From positions 134,001-198,000 of the forward strand of contig CACJZK010000001.1 of NCBI GenBank assembly GCA_902597875.1: 64,000 nt of DNA, given 5' to 3'. Of this stretch, positions 47,863-56,524 are shown piece after piece (within the stretch, counting starts at the first letter, position 1; each line of letters begins with the position of its first letter). The notes under the pieces are model-generated. The model saw only the letters and a program-made list of their open reading frames with translations, was not told the DNA's origin and did not search any database. The position numbers and the translations under genes are program-made. The stretch comes from an uncultured Pelagibacteraceae bacterium. Lineage in GTDB: Bacteria > Pseudomonadota > Alphaproteobacteria > Pelagibacterales > Pelagibacteraceae.

Positions 47863-49293
47863 CTAATTATTATTATTTCGATCTTTGAATTTAGTATACA
47901 TACCCTCAAATTCAACGTGGACTTTACCTGTAGGACCATGTCTTTGTTTGCCAATTATGATATCCGCTAATCCTACAATGTCATTCATTTTGGATTGCCA
48001 TTCTGCATATTCAATAGATCCTGGCTTTGGTTGTTTTTTTTCTAAATAATATTCCTCTCTATAAACAAACATAACCACATCAGCATCTTGCTCTATAGAT
48101 CCTGACTCTCTCAAATCTGATAACTGAGGTATTTTATCATCTCTTTGCTCTACTGCTCTAGATAGTTGAGAAAGAGCGAGGACAGGAACCGAAAGTTCTT
48201 TCGCTAAAGCTTTTAAGCCTTGCGTAATTTCTGATATTTCTTGAACTCTTCCATCATATCTATTTGAATTTGTTCTCATAAGTTGAATATAGTCGACTAT
48301 AATCAAATTTAATCCAAACTTTCTTTTAATTCTTCTAGCTCTGTTACTTAAAGTAGAAATTGATATTGCTGGTGTTTCATCTATATATAGGGGCAATTCA
48401 TAAATATCCCTAGAAGTTTCAATATATCTGTTTAGTTCCTCTTCAGTGGCTTTACCTCTTCTTATATCGTTCGATTTAATTCTTGATTGTTCAGAAAGTA
48501 TTCTTGTAGAAAGTTGTTCTGAAGACATTTCAAGAGAAAAAAAAGCTATAGATGATTTTTCATTATTATCATGAATTTTTTTTGCAGCGTAATAAGCTAT
48601 ATTTGTTGCCAATGCAGTTTTCCCCATCGAGGGTCTACCGGCAATAATGACCAAATCTGATTTATGCAATCCTCCTAATTTTTCATCTAATTCAGTTAAA
48701 CCTGTAGGCACCCCAACTATTCCTTGATCATTCTGTCTTGCTTTAGTAGCCATTTCTATTGTTTGATCAAGAGCTTGATTAAATTTTAAAAAAGATTGTG
48801 AAAAATTACCTCTTTCTGCTAAATTAAATAAAGATTTTTCGGTATCTTCAATTATATTCTCGCCAGTTTTATTTTGCTCGTCATTTTTTGATTCCTCGGC
48901 TAAATTTTCAGAGATAATTATTAGTTCCCTACGCACATACATTTCATGGATAATTTTGGCATAGTCGATGGCTTGTTTGATAGAAGAGGAAAACCTTGTA
49001 AGTTTTACTAAATAATCTACCCCACCAACTTCAGCTAAGCTTTCATTAGTCTCAAAATAATTTTTCAAAGTTATTGGATTAGCTATCATTCCTTTACTAT
49101 TTAGATTTTCAATTACCTCATAAATTTTTCTATGACCTGGATCAAAAAATTTTTGAGAGTTCGTTATGTTTGATATTTCATCAATTATATCGTTATTAAC
49201 CAGCACAGATCCTATTAAAGCTTGTTCAGCCTCTAAATTTGAAGGTAATTTTTTTTCTTCGCTATTGCTGATGTTTAGTCTAATTTTTTCCAC
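47863..49293 (-). CDS. dnaB: Replicative DNA helicase DnaB
   Basis: Hexameric RecA-fold helicase of the replication fork. The 476-residue protein has the N-terminal primase-interacting domain (PSNLEAEQALIGSVLVNNDIIDEI), Walker A GRPSMGKTALATNIA, AFFSLEMSSEQL, IIVDYIQLM (Walker B), and the C-terminal Arg-finger region DADVVMFVYREEYY and IIGKQRHGPTGKV. It starts at GTG 49293; there is no nearby in-frame ATG. It follows rpsF-rpsR-rplI, the usual bacterial order. Confidence 0.96.
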   Translation of the reverse strand: MEKIRLNISNSEEKKLPSNLEAEQALIGSVLVNNDIIDEISNITNSQKFFDPGHRKIYEVIENLNSKGMIANPITLKNYFETNESLAEVGGVDYLVKLTRFSSSIKQAIDYAKIIHEMYVRRELIIISENLAEESKNDEQNKTGENIIEDTEKSLFNLAERGNFSQSFLKFNQALDQTIEMATKARQNDQGIVGVPTGLTELDEKLGGLHKSDLVIIAGRPSMGKTALATNIAYYAAKKIHDNNEKSSIAFFSLEMSSEQLSTRILSEQSRIKSNDIRRGKATEEELNRYIETSRDIYELPLYIDETPAISISTLSNRARRIKRKFGLNLIIVDYIQLMRTNSNRYDGRVQEISEITQGLKALAKELSVPVLALSQLSRAVEQRDDKIPQLSDLRESGSIEQDADVVMFVYREEYYLEKKQPKPGSIEYAEWQSKMNDIVGLADIIIGKQRHGPTGKVHVEFEGMYTKFKDRNNNN

Positions 49294-49385
49294 TTTGTGA
49301 TATTAATTAAAGATTTTTAATTAGATAGCCAAAAGTTACGCACTCTTTTTTCAACCTGTGGAAAAGATTTAGATCAAAAGTTGTT

Positions 49386-49841
49386 TTATTGAGAGTCTAT
49401 TTTTTCAACGAGGACTGTAACGTTAGCAGTGACTTCAGAGTGAAGATTAATATTAATTTTATATTTTCCTAATTTGTTGATGTCTTGTTTTAAATCAATT
49501 TGAGAGGGATTTATCTCAACTTTAAGATCTTTTAAGAATGCGCTAGACACCTCCTTAGGTTTAATCGATCCATATAAGTCACCATTATCTTTTGCTTCTT
49601 TATTAAACTTTAAAGTTTTGTTTTTAATTTTTAAAGCTAGTTTAATAAATTCTTGTTTAATTTCATTATTCTTTTTATTTAATTCATCTTTTTTTTTGTT
49701 AACCAAATCTATATTCTCTTTATTAGCTCTTAGTGCCTTGCCTTCTCGCAAAAGATAATTTCTACCGTAACCATTTTTGACTTCAACTAGATCACCAATT
49801 TTTCCTAATTTAAATATATTTTCTAACAATATTACCTGCAT
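49386..49841 (-). CDS. rplI: Ribosomal protein bL9
   Basis: Large subunit protein of 151 residues. The N-terminal RNA-binding domain is MQVILLENIFKLGKIGDLVEVKNGYGRNYLLREGKAL, the canonical bL9 signature (G-x2-G-x4-V-x2-G-Y-x-RN-x-L). A long charged helix (KKKDELNKKNNEIKQEF) joins a C-terminal domain ending in NLHSEVTANVTVLVEK. Three bases separate the rpsR stop from its start, so it is part of the rpsF-rpsR-rplI operon. Confidence 0.96.
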   Translation of the reverse strand: MQVILLENIFKLGKIGDLVEVKNGYGRNYLLREGKALRANKENIDLVNKKKDELNKKNNEIKQEFIKLALKIKNKTLKFNKEAKDNGDLYGSIKPKEVSSAFLKDLKVEINPSQIDLKQDINKLGKYKININLHSEVTANVTVLVEKIDSQ

Positions 49842-49843
49842 GA

Positions 49844-50116
49844 TTATATTAATCCTAAAATTTTTGCTTTTTTGATTTCATTATTTAATTTTCTTTGTTT
49901 GCCCTGCGATACAGAAGTTATACGCGAGGGTAAGATTTTATCAGTATCGGAAATATATCTTTTCAAAAGTTTAACATTTTTATAATCTATTATTGGTGCA
50001 TTTTTATTAGATAAAGGACACTTTCTAGAAAATTTGGAATCTGATTTTTGGAATAAACTAAGTTTATTTAAAGGATTTTGGTTTTTTTTGTTAAATTTTT
50101 TATTTTTTCTTTTCAT
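49844..50116 (-). CDS. rpsR: Ribosomal protein bS18
   Basis: Small subunit protein of 90 residues that pairs with bS6 on 16S rRNA. The core [47 protein letters not shown] is standard bS18. The N-terminal 40 residues are extended and very basic, with [11 protein letters not shown] in place of the usual zinc-less start. It overlaps the rpsF 3' end by 17 bases, an intimate coupling that balances the S6:S18 pair. Confidence 0.95.
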   Translation of the reverse strand: MKRKNKKFNKKNQNPLNKLSLFQKSDSKFSRKCPLSNKNAPIIDYKNVKLLKRYISDTDKILPSRITSVSQGKQRKLNNEIKKAKILGLI

Positions 50117-50435
50117 TTTCTTTTTTAAAATATTCTGTATCTAAATCCAGTTTTTTATATTTGATTGTCAAATGTCTTAGTACAGATGAATCAATAATTA
50201 TATTTTTTTTAATTTCATCTATTGTTTTATTATTACCTTCAAATTTATAGTGTATGTAAAATCCTTTATTGTAATTATCAATTTTTCTCGCAAAATTTAA
50301 CAGGCCCCACTTTTCAACTTTAATAACCTTACCCGACGAGGCGTTTATAATATCATTGTATTTGGCTTGAACTTTCTCTATTTCAGTTGAGGAAAGATCT
50401 TGTTTTGCTACCAAAGTATGCTCGTAAAAATTCAT
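50100..50435 (-). CDS. rpsF: Ribosomal protein bS6
   Basis: Small subunit protein of 111 residues with the ferredoxin-like bS6 fold: [23 protein letters not shown], the central [31 protein letters not shown] (the highly conserved GxRxLAY-like and GxY stretches), and [12 protein letters not shown]. First gene of the operon rpsF-rpsR-rplI-dnaB. Its leader spans 50436-50539, where the divergent glycosyltransferase also starts. Confidence 0.95.
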   Translation of the reverse strand: MNFYEHTLVAKQDLSSTEIEKVQAKYNDIINASSGKVIKVEKWGLLNFARKIDNYNKGFYIHYKFEGNNKTIDEIKKNIIIDSSVLRHLTIKYKKLDLDTEYFKKENEKKK

Positions 50436-50539
50436 TTTGCTGTCAATAACTGGTTATTTTATTTATATTAAAGATCGGTTTTATACTATTATAAAAGACT
50501 CATTTCAATAGTAATAATATATTTAAACCTTTTTAGAAT
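50436..50539. promoter_or_regulatory. Divergent spacer rpsF / glycosyltransferase
   Basis: This 104-base spacer drives the ribosomal operon leftwards and the glycosyltransferase rightwards. On the reverse strand TATAAT occurs within CTTTTATAATAG (about 50486-50496), a good -10 candidate for rpsF, though no convincing -35 is at the right distance. A bS6:bS18-binding leader is known in many bacteria; I see a CCG in the reverse-strand leader (near 50475) but cannot draw the conserved structure. Confidence 0.4.
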
Positions 50540-51298
50540 ATGAGCGTTAAAATCGATATCATACTACCAAACTACAACAAAGAAATGTATTTGAATGAAA
50601 CTATAGACTCGATTATTAACCAAACTTATGAAAATTGGAGATTGCTACTTATAGATGACTGCTCAACAGATAATTCAAATAAAGTTATAAAAAAATATGA
50701 ATCAAATAAAAAAATAAATATTATTTATTTAAGAAAAAATATGGGTGCTGCTTTTACAAGAAATTTAGGATTAAGATTGTCCACTTCAGATTATATCGCA
50801 TTTATGGATGCTGATGATAAATGGGCATCAAACAAATTAAAAGATCAAATTGATTTCATGCAAAAAAATAATCTCTTTTTTACATATACTGACTACACTC
50901 CTTTTTATACAAAAAACAATAAAAAAATATTTAAAAAAAGAATATATTGCCCGAATTCATTTAATTATGATCAATTTATAAATAATAGCTCAATAGGGAC
51001 AAGTACAATGATTTTATCGCGAAATATTATTGGTGTTTTGAAGTTTCCAAAAGTAAATACGTTAGAGGATTTTCCCTTTAAATGTAAGTTATTAAGGAAA
51101 AATAAAATGGCAATTAAATTTAGTCAAAATACAACTTTTTACAGAATTACAAAGGGCTCCTTAGGAGGAAATAAATTAAGAAGTATATACTGGCTTTGGT
51201 ATATAAACAGTAAATTTAATAACTTGAATTTCTTTAAAAATTTGAAATCATTAATAAGCATCTCAATTAACTCAATTAAAAAATATGGATTTAAATAG
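50540..51298 (+). CDS. Family 2 glycosyltransferase (surface glycan type)
   Basis: A 252-residue GT-A enzyme: IDIILPNYNKEMYLNETIDSIINQTYENWRLLLIDDCSTDNS is the classical GT2 nucleotide-sugar site, NMGAAFTRNLGLRLSTSDYIAFMDADDKW carries the metal-binding D-A-D, and LEDFPFKCKLL contains the catalytic ED motif. It lacks membrane segments, so it is a peripheral cytoplasmic enzyme for LPS or capsule-like glycans. Acceptor and sugar are unknown. It sits between rpsF (divergent) and fabD (seven bases downstream), an odd place for a surface glycan gene. Confidence 0.85.
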   Translation: MSVKIDIILPNYNKEMYLNETIDSIINQTYENWRLLLIDDCSTDNSNKVIKKYESNKKINIIYLRKNMGAAFTRNLGLRLSTSDYIAFMDADDKWASNKLKDQIDFMQKNNLFFTYTDYTPFYTKNNKKIFKKRIYCPNSFNYDQFINNSSIGTSTMILSRNIIGVLKFPKVNTLEDFPFKCKLLRKNKMAIKFSQNTTFYRITKGSLGGNKLRSIYWLWYINSKFNNLNFFKNLKSLISISINSIKKYGFK

Positions 51299-51305
51299 TT
51301 AAATA

Positions 51306-52232
51306 ATGAAAGCTTTATTATTTCCAGGTCAAGGTTCTCAAATTGTCGGCATGGGCTTAGAATTTTATAAAAATTTTCAGACAGCAAAAGATATTTTTAT
51401 AGAAGCAGATGATAGTTTGAATTTTAAAATATCTGAAATTATTTTAGAGGGCCCAGAACAAGAACTAAAACTAACTCAAAATACTCAACCAGCAATTTTA
51501 ACTGTTAGTTACGCAATATATAACGTTATAAAAAAAGATTTTAACTTTAACTTTGATGATTTTAAGTATTATGTAGGGCACTCACTTGGAGAATATAGTG
51601 CACTTGTTTGCTCGGGATCTTTAAAATTTAAAGATGCACTATATTTATTGCATGAAAGAGGTAAAGCAATGCAAGAAGCTGTGCCTCTAGGAAAAGGGGC
51701 TATGTTAGCAATTCTCGGATCTGATATTGATGAGATAGAAAATTTACTAAATAAAATAAAAAATAAAGGAGTCTGTGAAATTGCAAATGATAATGCCAAT
51801 GGACAAATAATTGTAAGTGGAGAGGTAAATTTAATTAATATGTTGCAAGACACTCTTAAAGAAAAAAAGAAAAAAGCTATCTTACTTCCAGTAAGTGCTC
51901 CATTTCACTGTTCTTTAATGAAAAGTGCAGCCGAGAAAATGAAAACCAAAATACTACCTGTAAATTTTAATAAACCTAATATAGACATAATTAGCAATGT
52001 AACAGCTCAACCTGAAAACAATCCAGAAAAAATTAAAGACTTATTAGTTGAACAAATATATTCAAGAGTTAGATGGAGAGAAAGCATCATTAATATGTCT
52101 AAAAATAATATTAATGAATTTATAGAGATTGGACCTGGAAAAGTCTTGTCAGGTTTGTCTAAAAGAATTATAAGAGAAGCTAAGGCAAATAGCATCAATA
52201 CTATAGAAGACATTAAAAATAATTTAAAATGA
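51306..52232 (+). CDS. fabD: Malonyl-CoA-ACP transacylase
   Basis: Transfers malonyl groups from CoA to acyl carrier protein. At 308 residues it is normal. The active-site GHSLGEYSAL holds Ser93, preceded by FPGQGSQIVGMG, and His in VSAPFHCSLM is the partner. QTRPAILTVS-like (NTQPAILTVSYA) and FIEIGPGKVLSGL complete the family pattern. It overlaps fabG by four bases. Confidence 0.96.
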   Translation: MKALLFPGQGSQIVGMGLEFYKNFQTAKDIFIEADDSLNFKISEIILEGPEQELKLTQNTQPAILTVSYAIYNVIKKDFNFNFDDFKYYVGHSLGEYSALVCSGSLKFKDALYLLHERGKAMQEAVPLGKGAMLAILGSDIDEIENLLNKIKNKGVCEIANDNANGQIIVSGEVNLINMLQDTLKEKKKKAILLPVSAPFHCSLMKSAAEKMKTKILPVNFNKPNIDIISNVTAQPENNPEKIKDLLVEQIYSRVRWRESIINMSKNNINEFIEIGPGKVLSGLSKRIIREAKANSINTIEDIKNNLK

Positions 52233-52960
52233 CACTTAAAAATAAAAAAGTTTTAATTACGGGTGCCACAGGAGGCATAGGCGGTTCTCTAGTCAAAAAG
52301 TTTTTATCTCTCGACTCTGAAATCTTGGGAACAGGTACTAACTCAGAAAAACTTGAAAAACTTAAATCTGAATATAGTAAAATAAAAGTAAAAAAATTCG
52401 ATATTTCATCTCATTCACAAATAGAAAAATTTATAGAAGAAGCTTCAGAGGAATTGGGTGGATTAGACATACTTATAAATAATGCTGGAATAAACAGAGA
52501 TAACTTATCACTTAGAATGAAAGAAGATGAATGGCAAAAAGTAATTGATGTAAACTTAACATCAACATTTTTATTATCTAAATATGCAATAAAAAAAATG
52601 CTTAAAAGTGGTTCGGGTAGAGTTGTTAATATTACATCTATTGTAGGTCACACTGGTAATATAGGACAATCAAACTATGCTGCATCCAAAGCGGGAGTTA
52701 TTGGAATGTCTAAAAGCTTATCTATCGAATATGCCAAAAAAAATATTACAGTGAATTGTGTATCACCTGGATTTATAGTTACAGATATGACTAATAAAAT
52801 ACCTGAAAAAATAAGATCAATATTAATTTCTAAAATCCCAATGGGTAAGTTGGGTTCAGTTGACGACGTCTCAAATTGCGCAGCTTTCTTAAGTTCAGAT
52901 GAGGCTTCTTATATAACAGGCGAAACTATACATGTTAATGGCGGAATGTATATGGCTTGA
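52229..52960 (+). CDS. fabG: 3-oxoacyl-ACP reductase
   Basis: NADPH-dependent short-chain dehydrogenase reducing beta-ketoacyl-ACP in fatty acid elongation. The 243-residue protein has the cofactor motif TGATGGIGG, NNAG at 84-87, and the catalytic Ser137, Tyr150 and Lys154 (ITSIVG...SNYAASKAG). C-terminal GETIHVNGGMYMA is canonical FabG. Start overlaps fabD; acpP follows after 57 bases. Confidence 0.96.
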   Translation: MTLKNKKVLITGATGGIGGSLVKKFLSLDSEILGTGTNSEKLEKLKSEYSKIKVKKFDISSHSQIEKFIEEASEELGGLDILINNAGINRDNLSLRMKEDEWQKVIDVNLTSTFLLSKYAIKKMLKSGSGRVVNITSIVGHTGNIGQSNYAASKAGVIGMSKSLSIEYAKKNITVNCVSPGFIVTDMTNKIPEKIRSILISKIPMGKLGSVDDVSNCAAFLSSDEASYITGETIHVNGGMYMA

Positions 52961-53017
52961 CAATCATAATGAATTCTTTAATAAGAAAATTATCAAATAT
53001 TCAAAAATAGGAATTAA

Positions 53018-53257
53018 ATGTCAAAAGAAGTAAGTGCAAAAGTTAAGAAAATAGTCGCTGATCACTTAGGTGTAGATGAAAGCAAAGTAACGGATGAAGC
53101 TAGTTTTATAGATGATCTAGGAGCTGATAGTTTAGATACAGTAGAACTAGTTATGGCTTTTGAAGAGGAATTTGGATCTGAGATTTCAGACAGTGAAGCC
53201 GAAAAGATCCTAACTGTTGGAGATGCGATTAAATTTATTGAGAATAAATCTTCTTAA
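53018..53257 (+). CDS. acpP: Acyl carrier protein
   Basis: A 79-residue acidic carrier whose phosphopantetheine attaches to Ser38 in [21 protein letters not shown]. Composition and length match AcpP. An AGGA ribosome-binding site lies ahead of the ATG. In most alphaproteobacteria fabF follows acpP; here the next gene is gmk. Confidence 0.97.
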   Translation: MSKEVSAKVKKIVADHLGVDESKVTDEASFIDDLGADSLDTVELVMAFEEEFGSEISDSEAEKILTVGDAIKFIENKSS

Positions 53258-53282
53258 TATAAAAACTATTGCAAGATTATAA

Positions 53283-53861
53283 ATGTTAAAAAAAGATGAT
53301 AGTATTATGGTTATACTTTCATCACCCTCGGGCGCAGGTAAAACTACGATAAGTAAAAAAATTCAGCAAAAATATCAAAATTTTAAAATTTCAGTTTCTC
53401 ATACAACTAGAAAACCAAGACCAAATGAGGTCGAGGGAATAGATTATTTTTTTTTATCAAATGATCAATTTAAAGATAAGATAAAAAACAACGAATTTTA
53501 TGAGCACGCAAAAATCTTTGGTAATTATTATGGTACTTCAAAAAAGTCGGTTATTGATTTATTAAAAAACAAAAACGATGTTTTGTTTGATATTGATTGG
53601 CAAGGAACACAACAACTATCTAAACATAGCGAGCTCAAACTTACAAAAATTTTTATATTACCCCCAAGCAAAGAGGAACTAAAAAAAAGATTAATTCAGA
53701 GAAACCAAGATAAACCTGAAATAGTATTAGAAAGACTTGATTCTTACGAAAATGATTTGAAGCACAAAAATGATTATGACTATGTTGTAATCAATGACAA
53801 TTTAGAGATTTGTTTTAAAAAAGTTGAAGAAATAATTCTGTTCGAAAAAAGCAAAGTGTAA
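53283..53861 (+). CDS. gmk: Guanylate kinase
   Basis: Phosphorylates GMP to GDP. The 192-residue protein has Walker A SSPSGAGKTT, then KISVSHTTRKPRPNEVEGIDYFFLS (GMP-binding), DIDWQGTQQL and FILPPSKEELKKRL (lid). It is 25 bases after acpP, and its stop lies nine bases from the rsmA stop on the opposite strand. Together with guaB and guaA the window holds three steps from IMP to GDP. Confidence 0.96.
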   Translation: MLKKDDSIMVILSSPSGAGKTTISKKIQQKYQNFKISVSHTTRKPRPNEVEGIDYFFLSNDQFKDKIKNNEFYEHAKIFGNYYGTSKKSVIDLLKNKNDVLFDIDWQGTQQLSKHSELKLTKIFILPPSKEELKKRLIQRNQDKPEIVLERLDSYENDLKHKNDYDYVVINDNLEICFKKVEEIILFEKSKV

Positions 53862-53870
53862 TTTTATAAT

Positions 53871-54665
53871 TTAATTTTTATATTTTTCATAAAATTCAGT
53901 AATTTTATAATAATGATCTTCTTTTAACTGATTTGGCCGAAGAGATAAATTAAGATTAAATTTGGTAATAAAATTTGAAGAATTATCAAATAATTCTAAA
54001 AAACCTTTATTGATCATTTTTCTTTTTTTTGAAAAAAATACTTGTGTTACTTTTTCTAGATTATTTATATCTTTAATTTTATAATTTTTATTAGTAATTG
54101 GTTCAAAGACTAAAACAGTCGAGTCAACTTTAGGTTTTGGAAAAAAACAATTTTTAGAAACTTGAAAACTGTCTGAAACTTTAAGTTTCCAATTAGTAAT
54201 TATTTTAAGTCTTCCATATTTTGAAGTATTGTATTTTGCCAAAATTCTTTCGGCTACTTCTTTTTGAAACATAAATATGAGTTTATCGAATTTGGGAGGC
54301 CAAAGTTTCAACTTAATAAATTTAACTAGAATTTGAGTTGAAATATTGTAAGGCAAATTACCATATACTATAGTATTTTTATTTATTTTATTTTCTAATT
54401 TTATTTTTAAAATATCATCATTCAATATTTCAATTTTTTTTTCTTTTTTGTATTTTTCATTTAAAAATTTAGTTAAATTTTCATCTTTTTCAATCAAGAT
54501 TAGTTTTTTCGGTTCACAATTAACAATCTCATTTGTTAAATTTCCTGTCCCTGGTCCAATTTCTATTATATTCTTATTTTTATTATCAGTTAGAGAGACA
54601 ATTTTTTTTATAACATTTTTATCAATTAAAAAATTTTGACCTAATGATTTTTTAGGAATGATCAT
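53871..54665 (-). CDS. rsmA: 16S rRNA (adenine1518/1519-N6) dimethyltransferase
   Basis: KsgA-type enzyme that dimethylates two adenosines in 16S rRNA helix 45. The 264-residue protein has KKSLGQNFLIDKNVI, the SAM motif IIEIGPGTGNLT, EKDENLTKF and the catalytic NLPYNIST, plus FMFQKEVAERILA. Last gene of the reverse operon lptF-lptG-lptD-surA-pdxA-rsmA; its start is directly after the pdxA stop. The surA-pdxA-rsmA order is the same as in E. coli. Confidence 0.95.
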   Translation of the reverse strand: MIIPKKSLGQNFLIDKNVIKKIVSLTDNKNKNIIEIGPGTGNLTNEIVNCEPKKLILIEKDENLTKFLNEKYKKEKKIEILNDDILKIKLENKINKNTIVYGNLPYNISTQILVKFIKLKLWPPKFDKLIFMFQKEVAERILAKYNTSKYGRLKIITNWKLKVSDSFQVSKNCFFPKPKVDSTVLVFEPITNKNYKIKDINNLEKVTQVFFSKKRKMINKGFLELFDNSSNFITKFNLNLSLRPNQLKEDHYYKITEFYEKYKN

Positions 54666-55586
54666 TTACACTTTAAAAATAAAATCAATAGCTTTAATTA
54701 AACTCAACGGATTAGCTTTGTTCTGACCAAAAATATCAGTTGCAGTGCCATGATCAGGAGATATTCTTAAATAATTCAAACCAAGAGTTATGTTAATTGC
54801 GTCAAATCCATACAAAGCTTTAAAAGGTGCTAAAACTTGATCATGGTACATTCCAACAATCACATCATATTTATATTTTTTTTTATTTAAAAAAGCTGTA
54901 TCAGCGGGCAGGGGACCAATTATTTTATATTTTTTTTGTTTTAGTTTTTTAATTGCAGGAATTATAAATCTTCTCTCTTCTGAGCCTGGTTTAACTTCAT
55001 CATTATGAGGATTTAAACCTAGTACAGCTATAGTCGGTTTCTTTTTAAAAAAATTAATATAAAAATCATTAATTATTTGAACTTTTTTTTCAATTAAATT
55101 TTTATTTAATTTTTTTGAGACATTTTTTATCGAAATATGAGTGGTAATTGGTGATACAGAAAACTTATTGTTGTAAATTAACATAACTAAAGCATCCTTT
55201 TTATTATTTTTTCTTTCTAAAAATTCAGTTACTCCAAAATTTGATTTGAATACTTTTTTGTCTATAGAACAATTTATAAATCCTTTTATTTTTTTTTTGT
55301 TAGAAAGTTCATGAGCTTTATTTAAACAATTTATCACATATTTAGAGTTATTATTTATGTTCAATATTTTAAGATTTTTAGAATTTGGAGTAGAATTAAC
55401 AGTATTAATTTTTTCTAGAGGTAAATTTATTTGAAGTTTTTTAAATTGATTTTTTATTAAAAGATAATTTCCAATAATAAATATTTTCTTCTTATATTTA
55501 TTTTTAATTTTTTTCCACGATTTAGCTATTATTTCAGAATTTACACTAAAAGGTTCACCAGCTACTATTGCAATTTTATTTTTCAT
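54666..55586 (-). CDS. pdxA: 4-hydroxythreonine-4-phosphate dehydrogenase
   Basis: Zn-dependent NAD(P) oxidoreductase in deoxyxylulose-dependent PLP synthesis. The 306-residue protein is slightly short; it begins with IAIVAGEPFSVNSEIIAKSWK (family GDPAGIGPE replaced by GEPFSVNSE), and has ATTHISIK-like (ITTHISIKNVSK), LGLNPHNDE, GPLPADTAFL, MYHDQVLAPFKALYG and RISPDHGTATDIFG (metal His residues). The degraded N-terminal motif is notable, but the catalytic parts remain. It uses deoxyxylulose phosphate made by Dxs. Four-base overlap with surA. Confidence 0.9.
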   Translation of the reverse strand: MKNKIAIVAGEPFSVNSEIIAKSWKKIKNKYKKKIFIIGNYLLIKNQFKKLQINLPLEKINTVNSTPNSKNLKILNINNNSKYVINCLNKAHELSNKKKIKGFINCSIDKKVFKSNFGVTEFLERKNNKKDALVMLIYNNKFSVSPITTHISIKNVSKKLNKNLIEKKVQIINDFYINFFKKKPTIAVLGLNPHNDEVKPGSEERRFIIPAIKKLKQKKYKIIGPLPADTAFLNKKKYKYDVIVGMYHDQVLAPFKALYGFDAINITLGLNYLRISPDHGTATDIFGQNKANPLSLIKAIDFIFKV

Positions 55587-56524
55587 TGAAATTTAATTAA
55601 TGTAGCATTTTGTATATTCGCAAAATGAGATTTTGAAAAAAGATTTAACTTTTCCTCTTTCTTTTTTGCTATGACTTCTTCCTTTATTTTTTCCAAATCC
55701 AAATTATTGTTTTTTATCGATTTAGTGGACTCAATTTTAAGTATTACTATTGTTTCTTCATTTTTTATTGGGTCAGTAAATTGTCCTGAACTAATTTTTT
55801 TTAACTCTTTAAGATAAGGTTTTGATAAAATTTCTTCCTTAAAGAATCCTATCCGCCCACCCTCAGAAGCAGAACTCGAAATGCTATGGATTTTAGCAGC
55901 CTCATTAAATCCATTCAGTTTGATTGTATTGTAAACTTCCTTTAAATATTTCTCATTATATTTGTTTTTAGAGATTTCTATTTCTGATAACTCATATTCA
56001 ATATTTGCTTCTTTTGTTTTTAATCTTTCCGCAATGTCGTTTTCAACTTCAATAGTATTTATGTTTATTTGATTTTTGTAGATAGAATAAATCAAAGTTT
56101 TCCACTTTAATTCTATTTTAGTTTTTTCTAAAAAAGTTTCATAATCTATTTTATTATTTAAAAAAATTCTTTTAAGTCCAGCCCTATCTGTTTGAAATGC
56201 TTTAGTAATATTTAATATATAGCTTTCTAGTTCTTCTTTAGAGTAATTTTCAATATTATATTTTTTTATTTCATTTTTCTTTATAGATATTTGAATTAAA
56301 GATTTTAAAACGCCATTTTTAACTTTATCAATATTGCTTTGATTAATTTGTCTTTTTGTAAGAACAAGAAAGGTATTTACTTCATTTTCTAAATCTGAGT
56401 TTGTTATAATTTCACTTCCTACTTTAACGATAATGGATGAACTAATATTTCCTAATGCTGAAGATAATAAAATTGAATTAAAAAAGAATATTAGAAAAAT
56501 ATTAAATAAATTCAAACTTTTCAT
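55583..56524 (-). CDS. surA: SurA-like periplasmic peptidyl-prolyl isomerase/chaperone
   Basis: Chaperone for outer-membrane beta-barrels. The 313-residue protein has a signal peptide (LFNIFLIFFFNSILLSSALG, about 1-25), the SurA_N region (SIIVKVGSEIITNSDLENEVNTFLVLTKRQ) and one parvulin-like domain in the C-terminal half (IHSISSSASEGGRIGFFKEEILSKPYLKELKKISSGQFTDPIKNEETIVILKI). Only one rotamase domain is present, as in several alphaproteobacteria. Located between lptD and pdxA, overlapping both by four bases. Confidence 0.85.
   Translation of the reverse strand: MKSLNLFNIFLIFFFNSILLSSALGNISSSIIVKVGSEIITNSDLENEVNTFLVLTKRQINQSNIDKVKNGVLKSLIQISIKKNEIKKYNIENYSKEELESYILNITKAFQTDRAGLKRIFLNNKIDYETFLEKTKIELKWKTLIYSIYKNQININTIEVENDIAERLKTKEANIEYELSEIEISKNKYNEKYLKEVYNTIKLNGFNEAAKIHSISSSASEGGRIGFFKEEILSKPYLKELKKISSGQFTDPIKNEETIVILKIESTKSIKNNNLDLEKIKEEVIAKKKEEKLNLFSKSHFANIQNATLIKFQ

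Noticed and set aside
49357-49365. TGTGGAAAA resembling an inverted DnaA box near dnaB
   Set aside because: A single site with a mismatch, with no cluster of boxes or AT-rich unwinding element beyond the normal background, does not support an origin.
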